22,852 bases of DNA. Origin: Planctomycetota bacterium. Its GTDB lineage: Bacteria; Planctomycetota; Planctomycetia; Planctomycetales; Planctomycetaceae. The position numbers and the translations under genes were made by a program. Below the pieces are notes generated by a model. That model did not search any database and was not told the DNA's origin. It saw only the letters and a list, made by a program, of their open reading frames with translations. Of the stretch, positions 14,978 through 22,852 are shown piece after piece. The stretch covers positions 1 to 22,852 of the forward strand of contig QWOR01000132.1 of NCBI GenBank assembly GCA_003669575.1, in the 5' to 3' direction. Every line of letters begins with the position of its first letter. Position 1 is the first letter of the stretch.

Positions 14978-17900
14978 TTGGACTGGCCCGCTGATCTTGA
15001 TGAACGCATCGCACTCTCCATGCGTTGGGATCAACACCGACTCACGCGCAGCTGGAAAACCGTCCAACAGCTGAGGTCGCAGCAGAAGTCATTTGACCAG
15101 TCGCTGACGAAGCTGTTGCAGGAGGTCGATAAATCGACCCGGATGCGGGAGCAGCGAGCCGGTGATGTGCCGCAGCTGGAGTACGATGCTGAGCTGCCGA
15201 TCATAGCCAAACGCGAGGAGATTCTCGCCGCGATTCGTGACCATCAGGTCATCATCGTATGTGGCGAAACTGGTTCGGGGAAATCGACCCAGCTGCCAAA
15301 GATTTGTTTGGAGGCGGGACGCGGTGTTGTCGGCATGATCGGCCACACCCAGCCGCGTCGGATCGCCGCTCGCTCGGTGGCGGCCCGCCTGGCGGAAGAA
15401 CTGAAAATCAAGCTCGGGACACAGGTCGGCTACAAGATCCGTTTCAATGACATCTCCAGCCCGAGAACGCTGATTAAGTTGATGACCGATGGAATTCTGC
15501 TGGCAGAGACACAGAACGACCGCTACCTCGAACGCTATGACACGATCATTATCGACGAGGCCCACGAGCGTTCTCTGAACATCGACTTCCTGATGGGGTA
15601 CCTGCGACGAATCCTGCCCAAGCGTCCCGACCTGCGGGTCATCATCACCTCAGCCACGATCGACGCCCAACGCTTCGCTGAGTTCTTCGCTGGTACCGAC
15701 ACCGTCACGCTGTCCCCGTCTGCCCCGCAACGTCCTCCTGTTCCGGTCCTCGAAGTCTCGGGCCGCTCCTACCCAGTGGAGGTTCGTTACCGTCCGCCAG
15801 AACATGAGGGGGACGACGACGAAGTCGACTGGTCGCAATCGATTGGCGACGCCATCGACGAACTGGCTCGCGAAGGGAGCGGTGACATCCTGGTCTTCCT
15901 GCCGACCGAACAGGAAATTCGTGAAATCGCGAAAACGCTTGGTGGGCGGGGGAGGGGAGGAGAGACACTTGAACTCCTCCCACTTTATGGTCGCTTGTCA
16001 GAAGCGGAACAGAACCGGATCTTTTCACCATCCCGCAATCGTAAGGTAGTTCTCGCCACGAATGTCGCGGAGTCCTCATTGACGGTCCCGGGCATTCATT
16101 ACGTGATCGACACGGGAACAGCCCGCATCAGCCGCTATGCCCCGCAGTCGAAGGTCCAGAGACTGCCAATCGAACCGATCTCGCGGGCGAGTGCCGATCA
16201 GCGGAAGGGACGTTGCGGCCGTATCGCGCCGGGCATCTGTATCCGGTTGTATTCCGGAGACGATTTCCAGCAGCGCGAGGCCTACACTTCGCCCGAGATT
16301 CTGCGGACGAACCTGGCTTCGGTGATCCTGCAGACGAAATCGCTGGCTCTGGGCGATCTGGCTGACTTTCCGTTGCTTGATCCTCCCTCGGCGTCGTCGA
16401 TTCGGTCGGGCGAGCGGTCGCTCTTTGAACTCGGGGCACTCGACGAAGAGGGAAAGCTCACTCCGGTCGGTCGAACGCTGAGTAAGTGGCCCGTTGACCC
16501 CGGCATCGCCCGCATGATCCTGGCTGCCGACGACGAACAATGTCTCGAAGAGGTCCTGATCATCGCGTCGGCCCTCGAAATCCGAGACCCGCGTGAGCGG
16601 CCGGTCGACAAGCAGTTCGCAGCTGACTCCGCCCACCAGAAGTTTGCCGACGAGCGGTCAGACTTCATGTCATTCCTCAAGCTGTGGGACTTTGCCCGGG
16701 AACAGGAAGAGAAGCTCTCGCGTGGTCAGTTTCAGAAGATGTGCCGCCAGAACTTTCTGTCGGCTCTCCGGCTGCGCGAGTGGGCCGACCTGACACGTCA
16801 GCTGAAACAGATTGCCGAAGAGCATGGGCTGAAACCAACGAATCGCAAGAATCAGCCCGATGCGATTCATCGGGCCGTCCTCACCGGTCTCCTGTCGAAT
16901 ATCGCTCTCAAGGGCGAAAAGAACGACTATACCGGAGCAGGGAATCAGTTGCTGAATCTCTGGCCGGGATCGGTTGCCTACAAGACGAAACCTCGCTGGA
17001 TTGTGGCCGCTGAGCTGGTTGAAACGACCAAACGCTACGCCCGCGTGATCGCTCCTGTCGATCCAATGTGGATTGAGCGACTGGCCACTCATCTCGTCAA
17101 GAAGACCTACAGTGATGCCGCATGGGACGCTCGCAGCGGAGCCGTCATGGCCACCGAGCGAGTCCTGCTCTTCGGGTTACCCATCGTCACCGGGCGGAGG
17201 GTCCGTTACAGCACTGTCGAGCCGGAGCTGTGCCGGAAGCTGCTGATCGAGCATGTTCTTGTCCATGCGGAATACCAGGGGCCGGAGTTGTTCCACAGGC
17301 AGAATGCCACTTTGAAAGAGGAGTTGGCAGATTGGCAGGCGAAGCTGCGCCAGTCGCAGCTGTTCGCGAGCGAAGAGGCTCAGTTCGCGTTCTTTGATTC
17401 GCAGCTGCCCGCTGATGTCGTCGATGTCCATGCCCTGCGTCGGTGGCTCAAGTCGGTGGAGAAATCCCAGCCGAATGCCCTCTGTTTGACACGCGAGGTG
17501 TTGCTCGCGGACCCCGAGATCGCACTCCCCAAGGAAGCGTTTCCGGATCAACTCTCGGTCGGTCGACTCAATCTGCCGATCGAGTATGCCCTCGAACCTG
17601 GGAAGGACTCCGACGGGCTGACCATCACCGTCCCACGGGCTGGAATCGGCCAGCTGTCGGCAGAGCGGCTCAACTGGCTCGTCCCCGGACTTCTGGAAGA
17701 GAAGGTGACCGCACTCATCAAATCACTACCGAAGGAGCTGCGCCGACTCTTTGTTCCGGTGAATGATGTCCTGCCGAAGATTATTCCGCTGCTCAAGCAC
17801 GGCGAAGGGTGTCTCACTGAACAGCTGGCCGCGGCTCTGCGGAAGTTCTCGGGCGAGCATGTTCCTGTCACCGCATTTGAAGAAGCCCGCGTGCCTGACC

Positions 17901-18901
17901 ACCTGCGGATCAACATCCGTATGGTCGACGACAATGGAGCGGTGATTCAGGAGAGTCGCGACCTGCAGGAGCTGCAGCGCGGAGTCCGGTCACAGGCCGA
18001 CTCGTCAGTGGTCACGCTGGATGAGAAGAACTGGAATCGCACCGGAATTACGGACTGGACGGACTTTGAACTCCCGGCCGAGATCACGATCAATCGCGGT
18101 GGAATCGATGTGCGGGCTTTCCCCATGCTGGTCGACAAACGCGACTCCGTCTCGCTGCTGCTGGCCACCGATGCGGCCCATGCCGAGCGGGAAACACGAC
18201 GGGCTCTGGTGCGGCTGCTGTTGATCGCCGAGCCCAAACGCATCAAGGAACAGGTCGACTGGCTTCCCCGTTTTCAGCAGATCTGCGTCTTTGCGACAAC
18301 ACTGCCCGACCATAAGGAATTCAAGTCGCAGGTCCAGTGGCGACTGGCCGAACGCTCGCTGGCCTTTGACGGTCCATTGCCACATAACGCGGTCCAGTAT
18401 CGCGAGTACATGAAGCGGGCCCGCAGCCAGATGTCGGTGGCGACCCAGGATCTGTCAAAGTTCCTTGAGCCGTTGATGACGGCGTATCACCAGACTCGCC
18501 GAATGATCAATCAGCAGAGCGGTTCGACACTTCAATATGCGATCGACGATACCCGTAAACAGCTGGAATCTCTGTTTTCGCCGGGCTTCATGAGCCATGT
18601 TCCGTGGCCGTGGCTGGTGCAGTATCCCCGGTATCTGAAGGCGATTCAGCTGCGCTGGCAGAGGATTACCAGTGGAGGCTACGACAAGGACCGTGCGGCG
18701 TTTTCGACTCTGACCGGCCATCTGGAACGCTGGCGACAGCATGTTCAGCGTCACACGCCGCGTCCCGACTTTGATCCGTTTACTCCGCAGGTGCGGTGGC
18801 TCATCGAAGAGGCCCGCGTGGCCGCCTTCGCCCAGCAGCTCGGCCTGGGGGTTGCGGTCTCCGACAAAAAGATCATGGACGCCTTTATGGCGGCGCGGTA
18901 A
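14978..18901 (+). CDS. hrpA: ATP-dependent RNA helicase HrpA (DEAH box)
   Basis: A 1307-residue DEAH-box helicase, close in length to E. coli HrpA (about 1300), which unwinds RNA and helps resolve ribosome collisions in enterobacteria. Motifs are intact: Walker A GETGSGKS at 96-103, TQPRR at 124-128, DEAH at 193-196, SAT at 225-227, ATNVAESSLTVPGI near 360, and motif VI QRKGRCGR at 408-415. Helicase-associated, OB-fold and DUF3418-type C-terminal regions follow. The start is TTG at 14978: an in-frame stop lies at 14960, and LDERIALSMRWDQHRL already aligns with the E. coli N-terminal helix, so the next ATG (15020) would cut conserved residues. Compared with my memory of E. coli, residues about 241-256 are a Pro/Ser-rich insertion between motif III and the second RecA domain. 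lhgO follows 117 bases downstream on the same strand. Confidence 0.95.
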   Translation: MDWPADLDERIALSMRWDQHRLTRSWKTVQQLRSQQKSFDQSLTKLLQEVDKSTRMREQRAGDVPQLEYDAELPIIAKREEILAAIRDHQVIIVCGETGSGKSTQLPKICLEAGRGVVGMIGHTQPRRIAARSVAARLAEELKIKLGTQVGYKIRFNDISSPRTLIKLMTDGILLAETQNDRYLERYDTIIIDEAHERSLNIDFLMGYLRRILPKRPDLRVIITSATIDAQRFAEFFAGTDTVTLSPSAPQRPPVPVLEVSGRSYPVEVRYRPPEHEGDDDEVDWSQSIGDAIDELAREGSGDILVFLPTEQEIREIAKTLGGRGRGGETLELLPLYGRLSEAEQNRIFSPSRNRKVVLATNVAESSLTVPGIHYVIDTGTARISRYAPQSKVQRLPIEPISRASADQRKGRCGRIAPGICIRLYSGDDFQQREAYTSPEILRTNLASVILQTKSLALGDLADFPLLDPPSASSIRSGERSLFELGALDEEGKLTPVGRTLSKWPVDPGIARMILAADDEQCLEEVLIIASALEIRDPRERPVDKQFAADSAHQKFADERSDFMSFLKLWDFAREQEEKLSRGQFQKMCRQNFLSALRLREWADLTRQLKQIAEEHGLKPTNRKNQPDAIHRAVLTGLLSNIALKGEKNDYTGAGNQLLNLWPGSVAYKTKPRWIVAAELVETTKRYARVIAPVDPMWIERLATHLVKKTYSDAAWDARSGAVMATERVLLFGLPIVTGRRVRYSTVEPELCRKLLIEHVLVHAEYQGPELFHRQNATLKEELADWQAKLRQSQLFASEEAQFAFFDSQLPADVVDVHALRRWLKSVEKSQPNALCLTREVLLADPEIALPKEAFPDQLSVGRLNLPIEYALEPGKDSDGLTITVPRAGIGQLSAERLNWLVPGLLEEKVTALIKSLPKELRRLFVPVNDVLPKIIPLLKHGEGCLTEQLAAALRKFSGEHVPVTAFEEARVPDHLRINIRMVDDNGAVIQESRDLQELQRGVRSQADSSVVTLDEKNWNRTGITDWTDFELPAEITINRGGIDVRAFPMLVDKRDSVSLLLATDAAHAERETRRALVRLLLIAEPKRIKEQVDWLPRFQQICVFATTLPDHKEFKSQVQWRLAERSLAFDGPLPHNAVQYREYMKRARSQMSVATQDLSKFLEPLMTAYHQTRRMINQQSGSTLQYAIDDTRKQLESLFSPGFMSHVPWPWLVQYPRYLKAIQLRWQRITSGGYDKDRAAFSTLTGHLERWRQHVQRHTPRPDFDPFTPQVRWLIEEARVAAFAQQLGLGVAVSDKKIMDAFMAAR

Positions 18902-18966
18902 TTCCAGGGCAGTGGGGCGTTCTCTATCCAGTCGGGGTGAGCCATACGATTGTTCGGCCACCTGGA

Positions 18967-18975
18967 TGTTACAAT
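18967..18975 (+). promoter_or_regulatory. Possible extended -10 element before lhgO
   Basis: TGTTACAAT has the TGn extension plus a five-of-six -10 hexamer, 44 bases before the preferred lhgO ATG, in the spacer after hrpA. No good -35 lies at the right distance. If real it would exclude the upstream TTG at 18950 as the start. Confidence 0.2.
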
Positions 18976-19018
18976 TCCAGGCGACTTGATCACTCGTGCC
19001 TCAGGTGCCCCACGCAAC

Positions 19019-20221
19019 ATGCCACAGCAAGACGTTCTGATTATCGGTGGAGGAATCGTCGGTCTCGCGACAGCCTGGAGGCTGCTCCAGCAGAGGCCAT
19101 CGCTGCGTGTAACTCTGCTGGAGAAAGAAACTCGTGTGGCCCAGCATCAGACCGGGCACAATTCGGGCGTCCTGCATTCGGGGATCTACTACCGCCCCGG
19201 TTCGCTCAGGGCCAGAAATTGCCGCGAAGGGCGGCAGGCGATGGTTGAGTTCTGTCGGGAAGAGGGAATCCCACACGAGATCTGTGGCAAGGTCATCGTC
19301 GCGACCAGGCAGGAGGAGATTCCTCAGCTGCTCAAGATTTACGAGCGGGGGATCGCCAATGGGGTGAAATGTGAGCTGATTGATCTGCCCCGGCTGAGGC
19401 AGCTGGAGCCAGCGGTCAATGGAGTGCGGGCGCTGCATGTCCCCGAGGCGGGGATTGTCGACTACAAGCAGGTGGCCGCTCGATTGTCCGAGAAGATCGA
19501 GCAGGCCGGTGGGCACGTCTGGACAGGGGCCGAAGTCGTCGGCGCGGAGACACGGGAGTCGGAGGTCGTCGTACGCACCCGCGATGGGCGAGAATTTCTG
19601 ACGAGGGTTCTGGTGACCTGTGCCGGGTTACAGGCTGATCGAGTGGGCACGATGGCGGGGTGCCATGTCACGTCGCGAATCGTGCCGTTTCGGGGTGAGT
19701 ATTTTGAACTCCGGCCCGAGGCGGAGCACCTGTGCCGGAACCTGGTCTACCCTGTGCCCGACCCCGAGTTTCCATTTCTGGGAGTTCACTTCACCCGCAT
19801 GATTGGTGGGGGCGTGGAGTGTGGTCCGAATGCAGTACTCGCCTTTCGACGCGAGGGGTACAGCAAGTATGACTTGTCCGTGGGCGATCTGGCGGAAACG
19901 CTGCTTGATCCCGGGTTCCGCAAGCTGGCGTGGAAGCACTGGCGATCGGGAGCTGCGGAGATGTGGCGGTCGTGGAACAAGTCTGCTTTCGTGACGGCGT
20001 TGCAGAAGCTGATTCCTGCGGTGACGAGCGACATGCTGCTCCCGGCTGCAGCGGGAGTGAGGGCGCAGGCTCTGAATCCCGATGGATCACTGGTCGACGA
20101 CTTCTTGATACTCGATGGAGCGCGAGTGGTCTCGGTTCAGAACGCTCCGAGTCCGGCGGCGACTGCGTCGCTCAATATCGGACAGTTGATCGGCGAACGC
20201 GTGCTGGCCAAGCTGGAATAG
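19019..20221 (+). CDS. lhgO: L-2-hydroxyglutarate oxidase LhgO
   Basis: LhgO (formerly YgaF) is an FAD enzyme oxidising L-2-hydroxyglutarate to 2-oxoglutarate, passing electrons to the membrane quinone pool in E. coli. From the ATG at 19019 the protein has 400 residues. The N-terminal DVLIIGGGIVGLATAWRL is an FAD-binding Rossmann motif (GGGIVG at 10-15). The block HQTGHNSGVLHSGIYYRPGS is the clearest family signature, followed by RARNCREG and the VPEAGIVDYKQV region. The C-terminal LPAAAGVRAQALNPDG with a downstream DDFLI completes the cofactor site. The frame could begin at a TTG at 18950, but those 23 residues precede the Rossmann strand and look non-homologous. It lies downstream of hrpA, without an evident metabolic partner; metabolite repair is a reasonable inference. 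It converges on the DUF2156 gene with 46 bases between. Confidence 0.9.
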   Translation: MPQQDVLIIGGGIVGLATAWRLLQQRPSLRVTLLEKETRVAQHQTGHNSGVLHSGIYYRPGSLRARNCREGRQAMVEFCREEGIPHEICGKVIVATRQEEIPQLLKIYERGIANGVKCELIDLPRLRQLEPAVNGVRALHVPEAGIVDYKQVAARLSEKIEQAGGHVWTGAEVVGAETRESEVVVRTRDGREFLTRVLVTCAGLQADRVGTMAGCHVTSRIVPFRGEYFELRPEAEHLCRNLVYPVPDPEFPFLGVHFTRMIGGGVECGPNAVLAFRREGYSKYDLSVGDLAETLLDPGFRKLAWKHWRSGAAEMWRSWNKSAFVTALQKLIPAVTSDMLLPAAAGVRAQALNPDGSLVDDFLILDGARVVSVQNAPSPAATASLNIGQLIGERVLAKLE

Positions 20222-20267
20222 AACATCACGTCGAAAGCGATGAGTCCCGCAGGGGCGGAAAACTGAA

Positions 20268-21467
20268 TCAGTCGTGGTGGGCGGAATGCTTGCCGCCGCG
20301 GACCAGATGGCGAACCAGATTGCGGAGATTCGGCCTCAATGCCCCCGCCGTTTTGAGGAACGACGAAAACGATCCCAGCGTATTCTGGGGGTAAACACAG
20401 ATCGAACGATTCTGATACTGCGGGCGGAAACGGCTCTTGAAGAAGTCCTGACCTGCGGTGTTGAACATGAAGTTCAAACGTTTGTACCACGTTTCCAGCA
20501 ACCAGCGAATGCGTTTGTCGGTATGTATCGTCTGGTCACTCTGGACACCTCGTCCGGGGACGACACAGAGGGAGGCCTGCTCGACCCCCTCGCCTTGCAT
20601 GATGTCCATCACCGCCCGGAAGAGAAAGGGGATCGTGCCCCGTGGGGCCGTACGCCGTTTCCGGTAAGTCTCGAAAGCCCATGACTTTCCATTAATCATG
20701 GGGCTGGTGGAGAGGAAGCCCTCGATCCGGTGTGTTTCTCGATTTCGAGCGACAAACAGTCGGCGGCGATGCAGTGAACGGGAGTTAAATTCTCCTTCGA
20801 GGAGCTTGAGCGGCTTGGAGTAGACACGGTCGCTCAAGTCGTCATCGTGGATTTCATCGAGCTGGCTGGCGAGTTCCAGCTGGGTCTGGGAATCCGAGAC
20901 CTCGATCACTTCCAGACCAGCTCGGATGCAGTAATTGGTCTGCCTCCGCACCCATTCATAGGCCGATCCCTTCCAGCTGAGGCTGGTGAGATCAATGATG
21001 GGCTCTTCGCCGAATTTGTTGATCGCGTAACCCGCGCGACGATACTCGTCCAGTTCATGGTCGCAGACCGAGTAAACCAGGACTGTCTGACGCTGCTGTT
21101 CCGAGAATTTCTTCAGCCACTGAACCATCTGCGGCTTGAGATCGGGGTGGGCAATGATTCCACCGGGGAAATGCCAGAATCGGCCATCCCGGTGCAGATT
21201 CAGCATGCCATTCCCGCACGGGGTCCGCATCACCGTCCCTTGAGTACAGACGACGTCGTAGGTTTCCGGAGCTTGCCCGAAGGTGAATGCGGACGATTCG
21301 AGATGGGACTTTTCCGGTGAGGAGAGCGATGAACGTTCCTGGACAAGCCATTTATCAGCCTGACTGGTCTCAGCTGAAAGCATATCACTCCGATAAAATG
21401 CCGGGCTGAACGGACCACGGAGCGTGCTGGGGGAATGCACAGTTGATCTGAGGAGGGTGTTTGACAT
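20268..21467 (-). CDS. Soluble DUF2156 protein (phosphatidylglycerol lysyltransferase C-terminal-like)
   Basis: A 399-residue protein resembling the DUF2156 domain, a tandem GNAT fold found at the C-terminus of MprF, which transfers an amino acid from aminoacyl-tRNA onto phosphatidylglycerol. Evidence: FWHFPGGIIAHPDL at 97-110, VYSVCDHELDEYRRAGYAINKFGEEPIIDL at 131-160, WKGSAYEWVRRQTNYCIRAGLEVIEV at 165-190 (the equivalent of the basic LRR..N....G block), RRRLFVARN and a GKSWAFETYRKR strand, and RGTIPFLFRAVMDIM. No transmembrane helix is seen, so unlike MprF there is no flippase and the enzyme is probably cytosolic. The start is supported by GGAGG ten bases upstream of the ATG. It follows the GH3-like gene by 76 bases on the same strand. 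The acceptor is unknown; amino-acid transfer is inferred from the family. Confidence 0.8.
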   Translation of the reverse strand: MSNTLLRSTVHSPSTLRGPFSPAFYRSDMLSAETSQADKWLVQERSSLSSPEKSHLESSAFTFGQAPETYDVVCTQGTVMRTPCGNGMLNLHRDGRFWHFPGGIIAHPDLKPQMVQWLKKFSEQQRQTVLVYSVCDHELDEYRRAGYAINKFGEEPIIDLTSLSWKGSAYEWVRRQTNYCIRAGLEVIEVSDSQTQLELASQLDEIHDDDLSDRVYSKPLKLLEGEFNSRSLHRRRLFVARNRETHRIEGFLSTSPMINGKSWAFETYRKRRTAPRGTIPFLFRAVMDIMQGEGVEQASLCVVPGRGVQSDQTIHTDKRIRWLLETWYKRLNFMFNTAGQDFFKSRFRPQYQNRSICVYPQNTLGSFSSFLKTAGALRPNLRNLVRHLVRGGKHSAHHD

Positions 21468-21543
21468 TGTACCGGGGCCTCCATGCGGGCGGCATCTTTG
21501 CGGAGCGGCAAAATCGACGAGGTGGCAACCTGGTCAAAGTGGG

Positions 21544-22852
21544 TCACTCTGAACCGATTGTGTCGATAAAATGGAAATAATCAATCCACGATTCGTCCTG
21601 AACCAAGCCTGGGTGTTTAAACTGGTAATCACCCGTCCCCCGACGCTGTGTCTCTGACTTCATGTAGGCTTCCCAGGTCTGAGGGGGGAGCCTCAGTAGA
21701 CGAGGCGGGCCGATCACCCCCTCTCTTCGGCGTGCTCGCCACAGGAAGTTGAGCCCAGCTAGCTCCTGATCCAGTAACTCCAAGAAATTTCTGGCGACTT
21801 CTGCCTCGGGCAGGTCGCTGATTTCGACCAGAAAGTCGTATCTTTGCCCTTCGGCGGACTTTCGCCGGGGCACTCCAGTGATCAGCCCCAGACTGACGCC
21901 AAGGTGTTGAGCCGCCCGATGAGCTGCCTCGACGATCTGGTGTTCAGTGACTTTTTCACCCTCCAGATCGCCTACGCGGTCATATTTCTGTCGGAATTCG
22001 ACCAATGGAGCCTGCCCCCGGAAACCCCGGCAACGAATCGTGTCCCCAATGTCGAAGCGGAAATACCCCGCCGAATTCGTGATCAGTAGCCGGTAATCCT
22101 GTCCTTCGGTCAGCTCGCGGCCTTCCAGGGCCTCGGCGGCGGCGTTTCCCTGCTCATCGAGCGGGAGGAACTCGTAAAAGCCCGCGCCGATCGACGGAAC
22201 ACCCTCAGGTTTGCCATCCTCCAGCGGAATCGTGTGCCGTCCTTCACTGGAGACAAGCCCCATGTCCCGCATCGGCGATGCTCCAAAGTAGTCCGCCAGA
22301 TACCGGGACTGGAATCCGGCAGTTCCTCCCAGCCAGCAACCGATGACTGGCTGGTTCCAGTAGTCCCGGGGAAGCAACTGTCCGGTACGGTCTACTATGG
22401 ATTGCAGCTTCTGACCGCAGGCTGCGTCGGCCCGCAGGTACGACCGGGTCAGTATCTCTCGCGTATGTGCCGGGATGTTCATCTCGCTCGACAAGGTGCC
22501 GTGAATGACATCGCGAATCATCGACTCTTTGAATTCGTTGCCGATCTCAGCGAGCCGGATCAATGATCCGGGGTTCATCAGGATGATCCAGCCGATGTTC
22601 TCGACGATGCTCAGACGCAATGCGGTGTAGTGCCGGGCGACTGGGTCGGTGATGTCATTGACGGTTTCGGGGATGGCGTAGTAGGGACGCAGCAGGGGGG
22701 ATTGCCGTCGGGCGAGCAGGGCACTCACCATGCTGATCTGGTGTCCACCGGGAGTCCGTCCCATGTCCCACGTTCCCGCCATTTGCAGGATGGGGCGGGC
22801 GAAATGGTTGGGATGATCGGCAAAGAGCTTGATGCCCCAGGCGTCCCAGCCA
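21544..22852 (-). CDS. GH3-family acyl-adenylating enzyme (5' truncated at window edge)
   Basis: GH3 proteins activate a carboxylate with ATP and join it to an amino acid or other amine; plant members conjugate auxin and jasmonate, while bacterial members are mostly uncharacterised. The frame stays open from an ATG at 22782 to the right edge (23 further codons, beginning GWDAWGIKLFADHPNHFARP), so the true start is outside; about 435 residues are visible of a typical 500-600. Recognisable features are NIGWIILMNPGSLIRL, WNQPVIGCWLGGTAGF, the adenylate-binding MGLVSSEGRHTIPL, YEFLPLDE, and the nucleotide-site block ITNSAGYFRFDIGDTIRCRGF, followed by YDRVGDLEGEKVTEHQI, which parallels the hinge of plant GH3 proteins. 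The N-terminal ATP-binding loop is not visible. It sits upstream of the DUF2156 gene in the same direction. Substrates are unknown. Confidence 0.85.
   Translation of the reverse strand, partial: GWDAWGIKLFADHPNHFARPILQMAGTWDMGRTPGGHQISMVSALLARRQSPLLRPYYAIPETVNDITDPVARHYTALRLSIVENIGWIILMNPGSLIRLAEIGNEFKESMIRDVIHGTLSSEMNIPAHTREILTRSYLRADAACGQKLQSIVDRTGQLLPRDYWNQPVIGCWLGGTAGFQSRYLADYFGASPMRDMGLVSSEGRHTIPLEDGKPEGVPSIGAGFYEFLPLDEQGNAAAEALEGRELTEGQDYRLLITNSAGYFRFDIGDTIRCRGFRGQAPLVEFRQKYDRVGDLEGEKVTEHQIVEAAHRAAQHLGVSLGLITGVPRRKSAEGQRYDFLVEISDLPEAEVARNFLELLDQELAGLNFLWRARRREGVIGPPRLLRLPPQTWEAYMKSETQRRGTGDYQFKHPGLVQDESWIDYFHFIDTIGSE

Noticed and set aside
1..22852. Mobile element, CRISPR array, defence island or phage remnant
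   Set aside because: No transposase, integrase, terminal inverted repeats, regularly spaced repeats or recognisable defence genes were seen; the genes are typical planctomycete chromosomal families.

Overview
The window reads as chromosomal DNA from a planctomycete (Planctomycetota, Planctomycetaceae-like). The argument rests on gene content: two DUF1501 proteins with twin-arginine leaders, a very large haem-binding DUF1549/DUF1553 (PSCyt/PSD1) protein, a thioredoxin-trypsin fusion, and a DegT-type aminotransferase paired with a short thioredoxin-like protein. The DNA is GC-rich and densely coding. I see no transposase, integrase, phage gene, CRISPR array, tRNA or rRNA.

Layout, left to right. 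Bases 2-913 hold the C-terminal part of a gene that enters from the left edge, resembling planctomycete acetylxylan-esterase-like alpha/beta hydrolases. Next come an exported C45-family Ntn-hydrolase (1026-2285), a 385-base spacer, and an exported thioredoxin/trypsin-like protease fusion (2671-4353). On the minus strand follow hydroxysqualene dehydroxylase hpnE, a thioredoxin-like protein and a DegT/StrS aminotransferase (4373-7767); the last two are five bases apart. Two DUF1501 genes converge at 9411-9459. The second lies downstream of the 1260-residue DUF1549/DUF1553 gene on the minus strand. Divergent from that gene are hrpA (14978-18901) and lhgO (19019-20221). The right end holds, on the minus strand, a soluble DUF2156 (MprF C-terminal-like) protein and, upstream of it, a GH3-type acyl-adenylating enzyme that runs off the right edge.

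How the parts may work together. The DUF1553 gene and its downstream DUF1501 gene form the standard planctomycete pair of exported proteins of unknown biochemical role. The GH3 and DUF2156 genes look like a two-gene unit, joining acyl activation with a GNAT-fold transferase of the kind that uses aminoacyl-tRNA; this is the best candidate here for an uncharacterised pathway. The DegT and thioredoxin-like genes look translationally linked.

Non-coding structure worth noting: a 29-base repeat present twice (5905-5933 and 10894-10922), whose second copy forms a perfect 10-base-stem hairpin across the DUF1553 stop codon; a 10+10 dyad at 7879-7916 before the first DUF1501 gene; and a promoter-like pair with a CGACCGGTCG palindrome before the DUF1553 gene. 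All functional statements are from reading sequence and remembered family features, not from searches.
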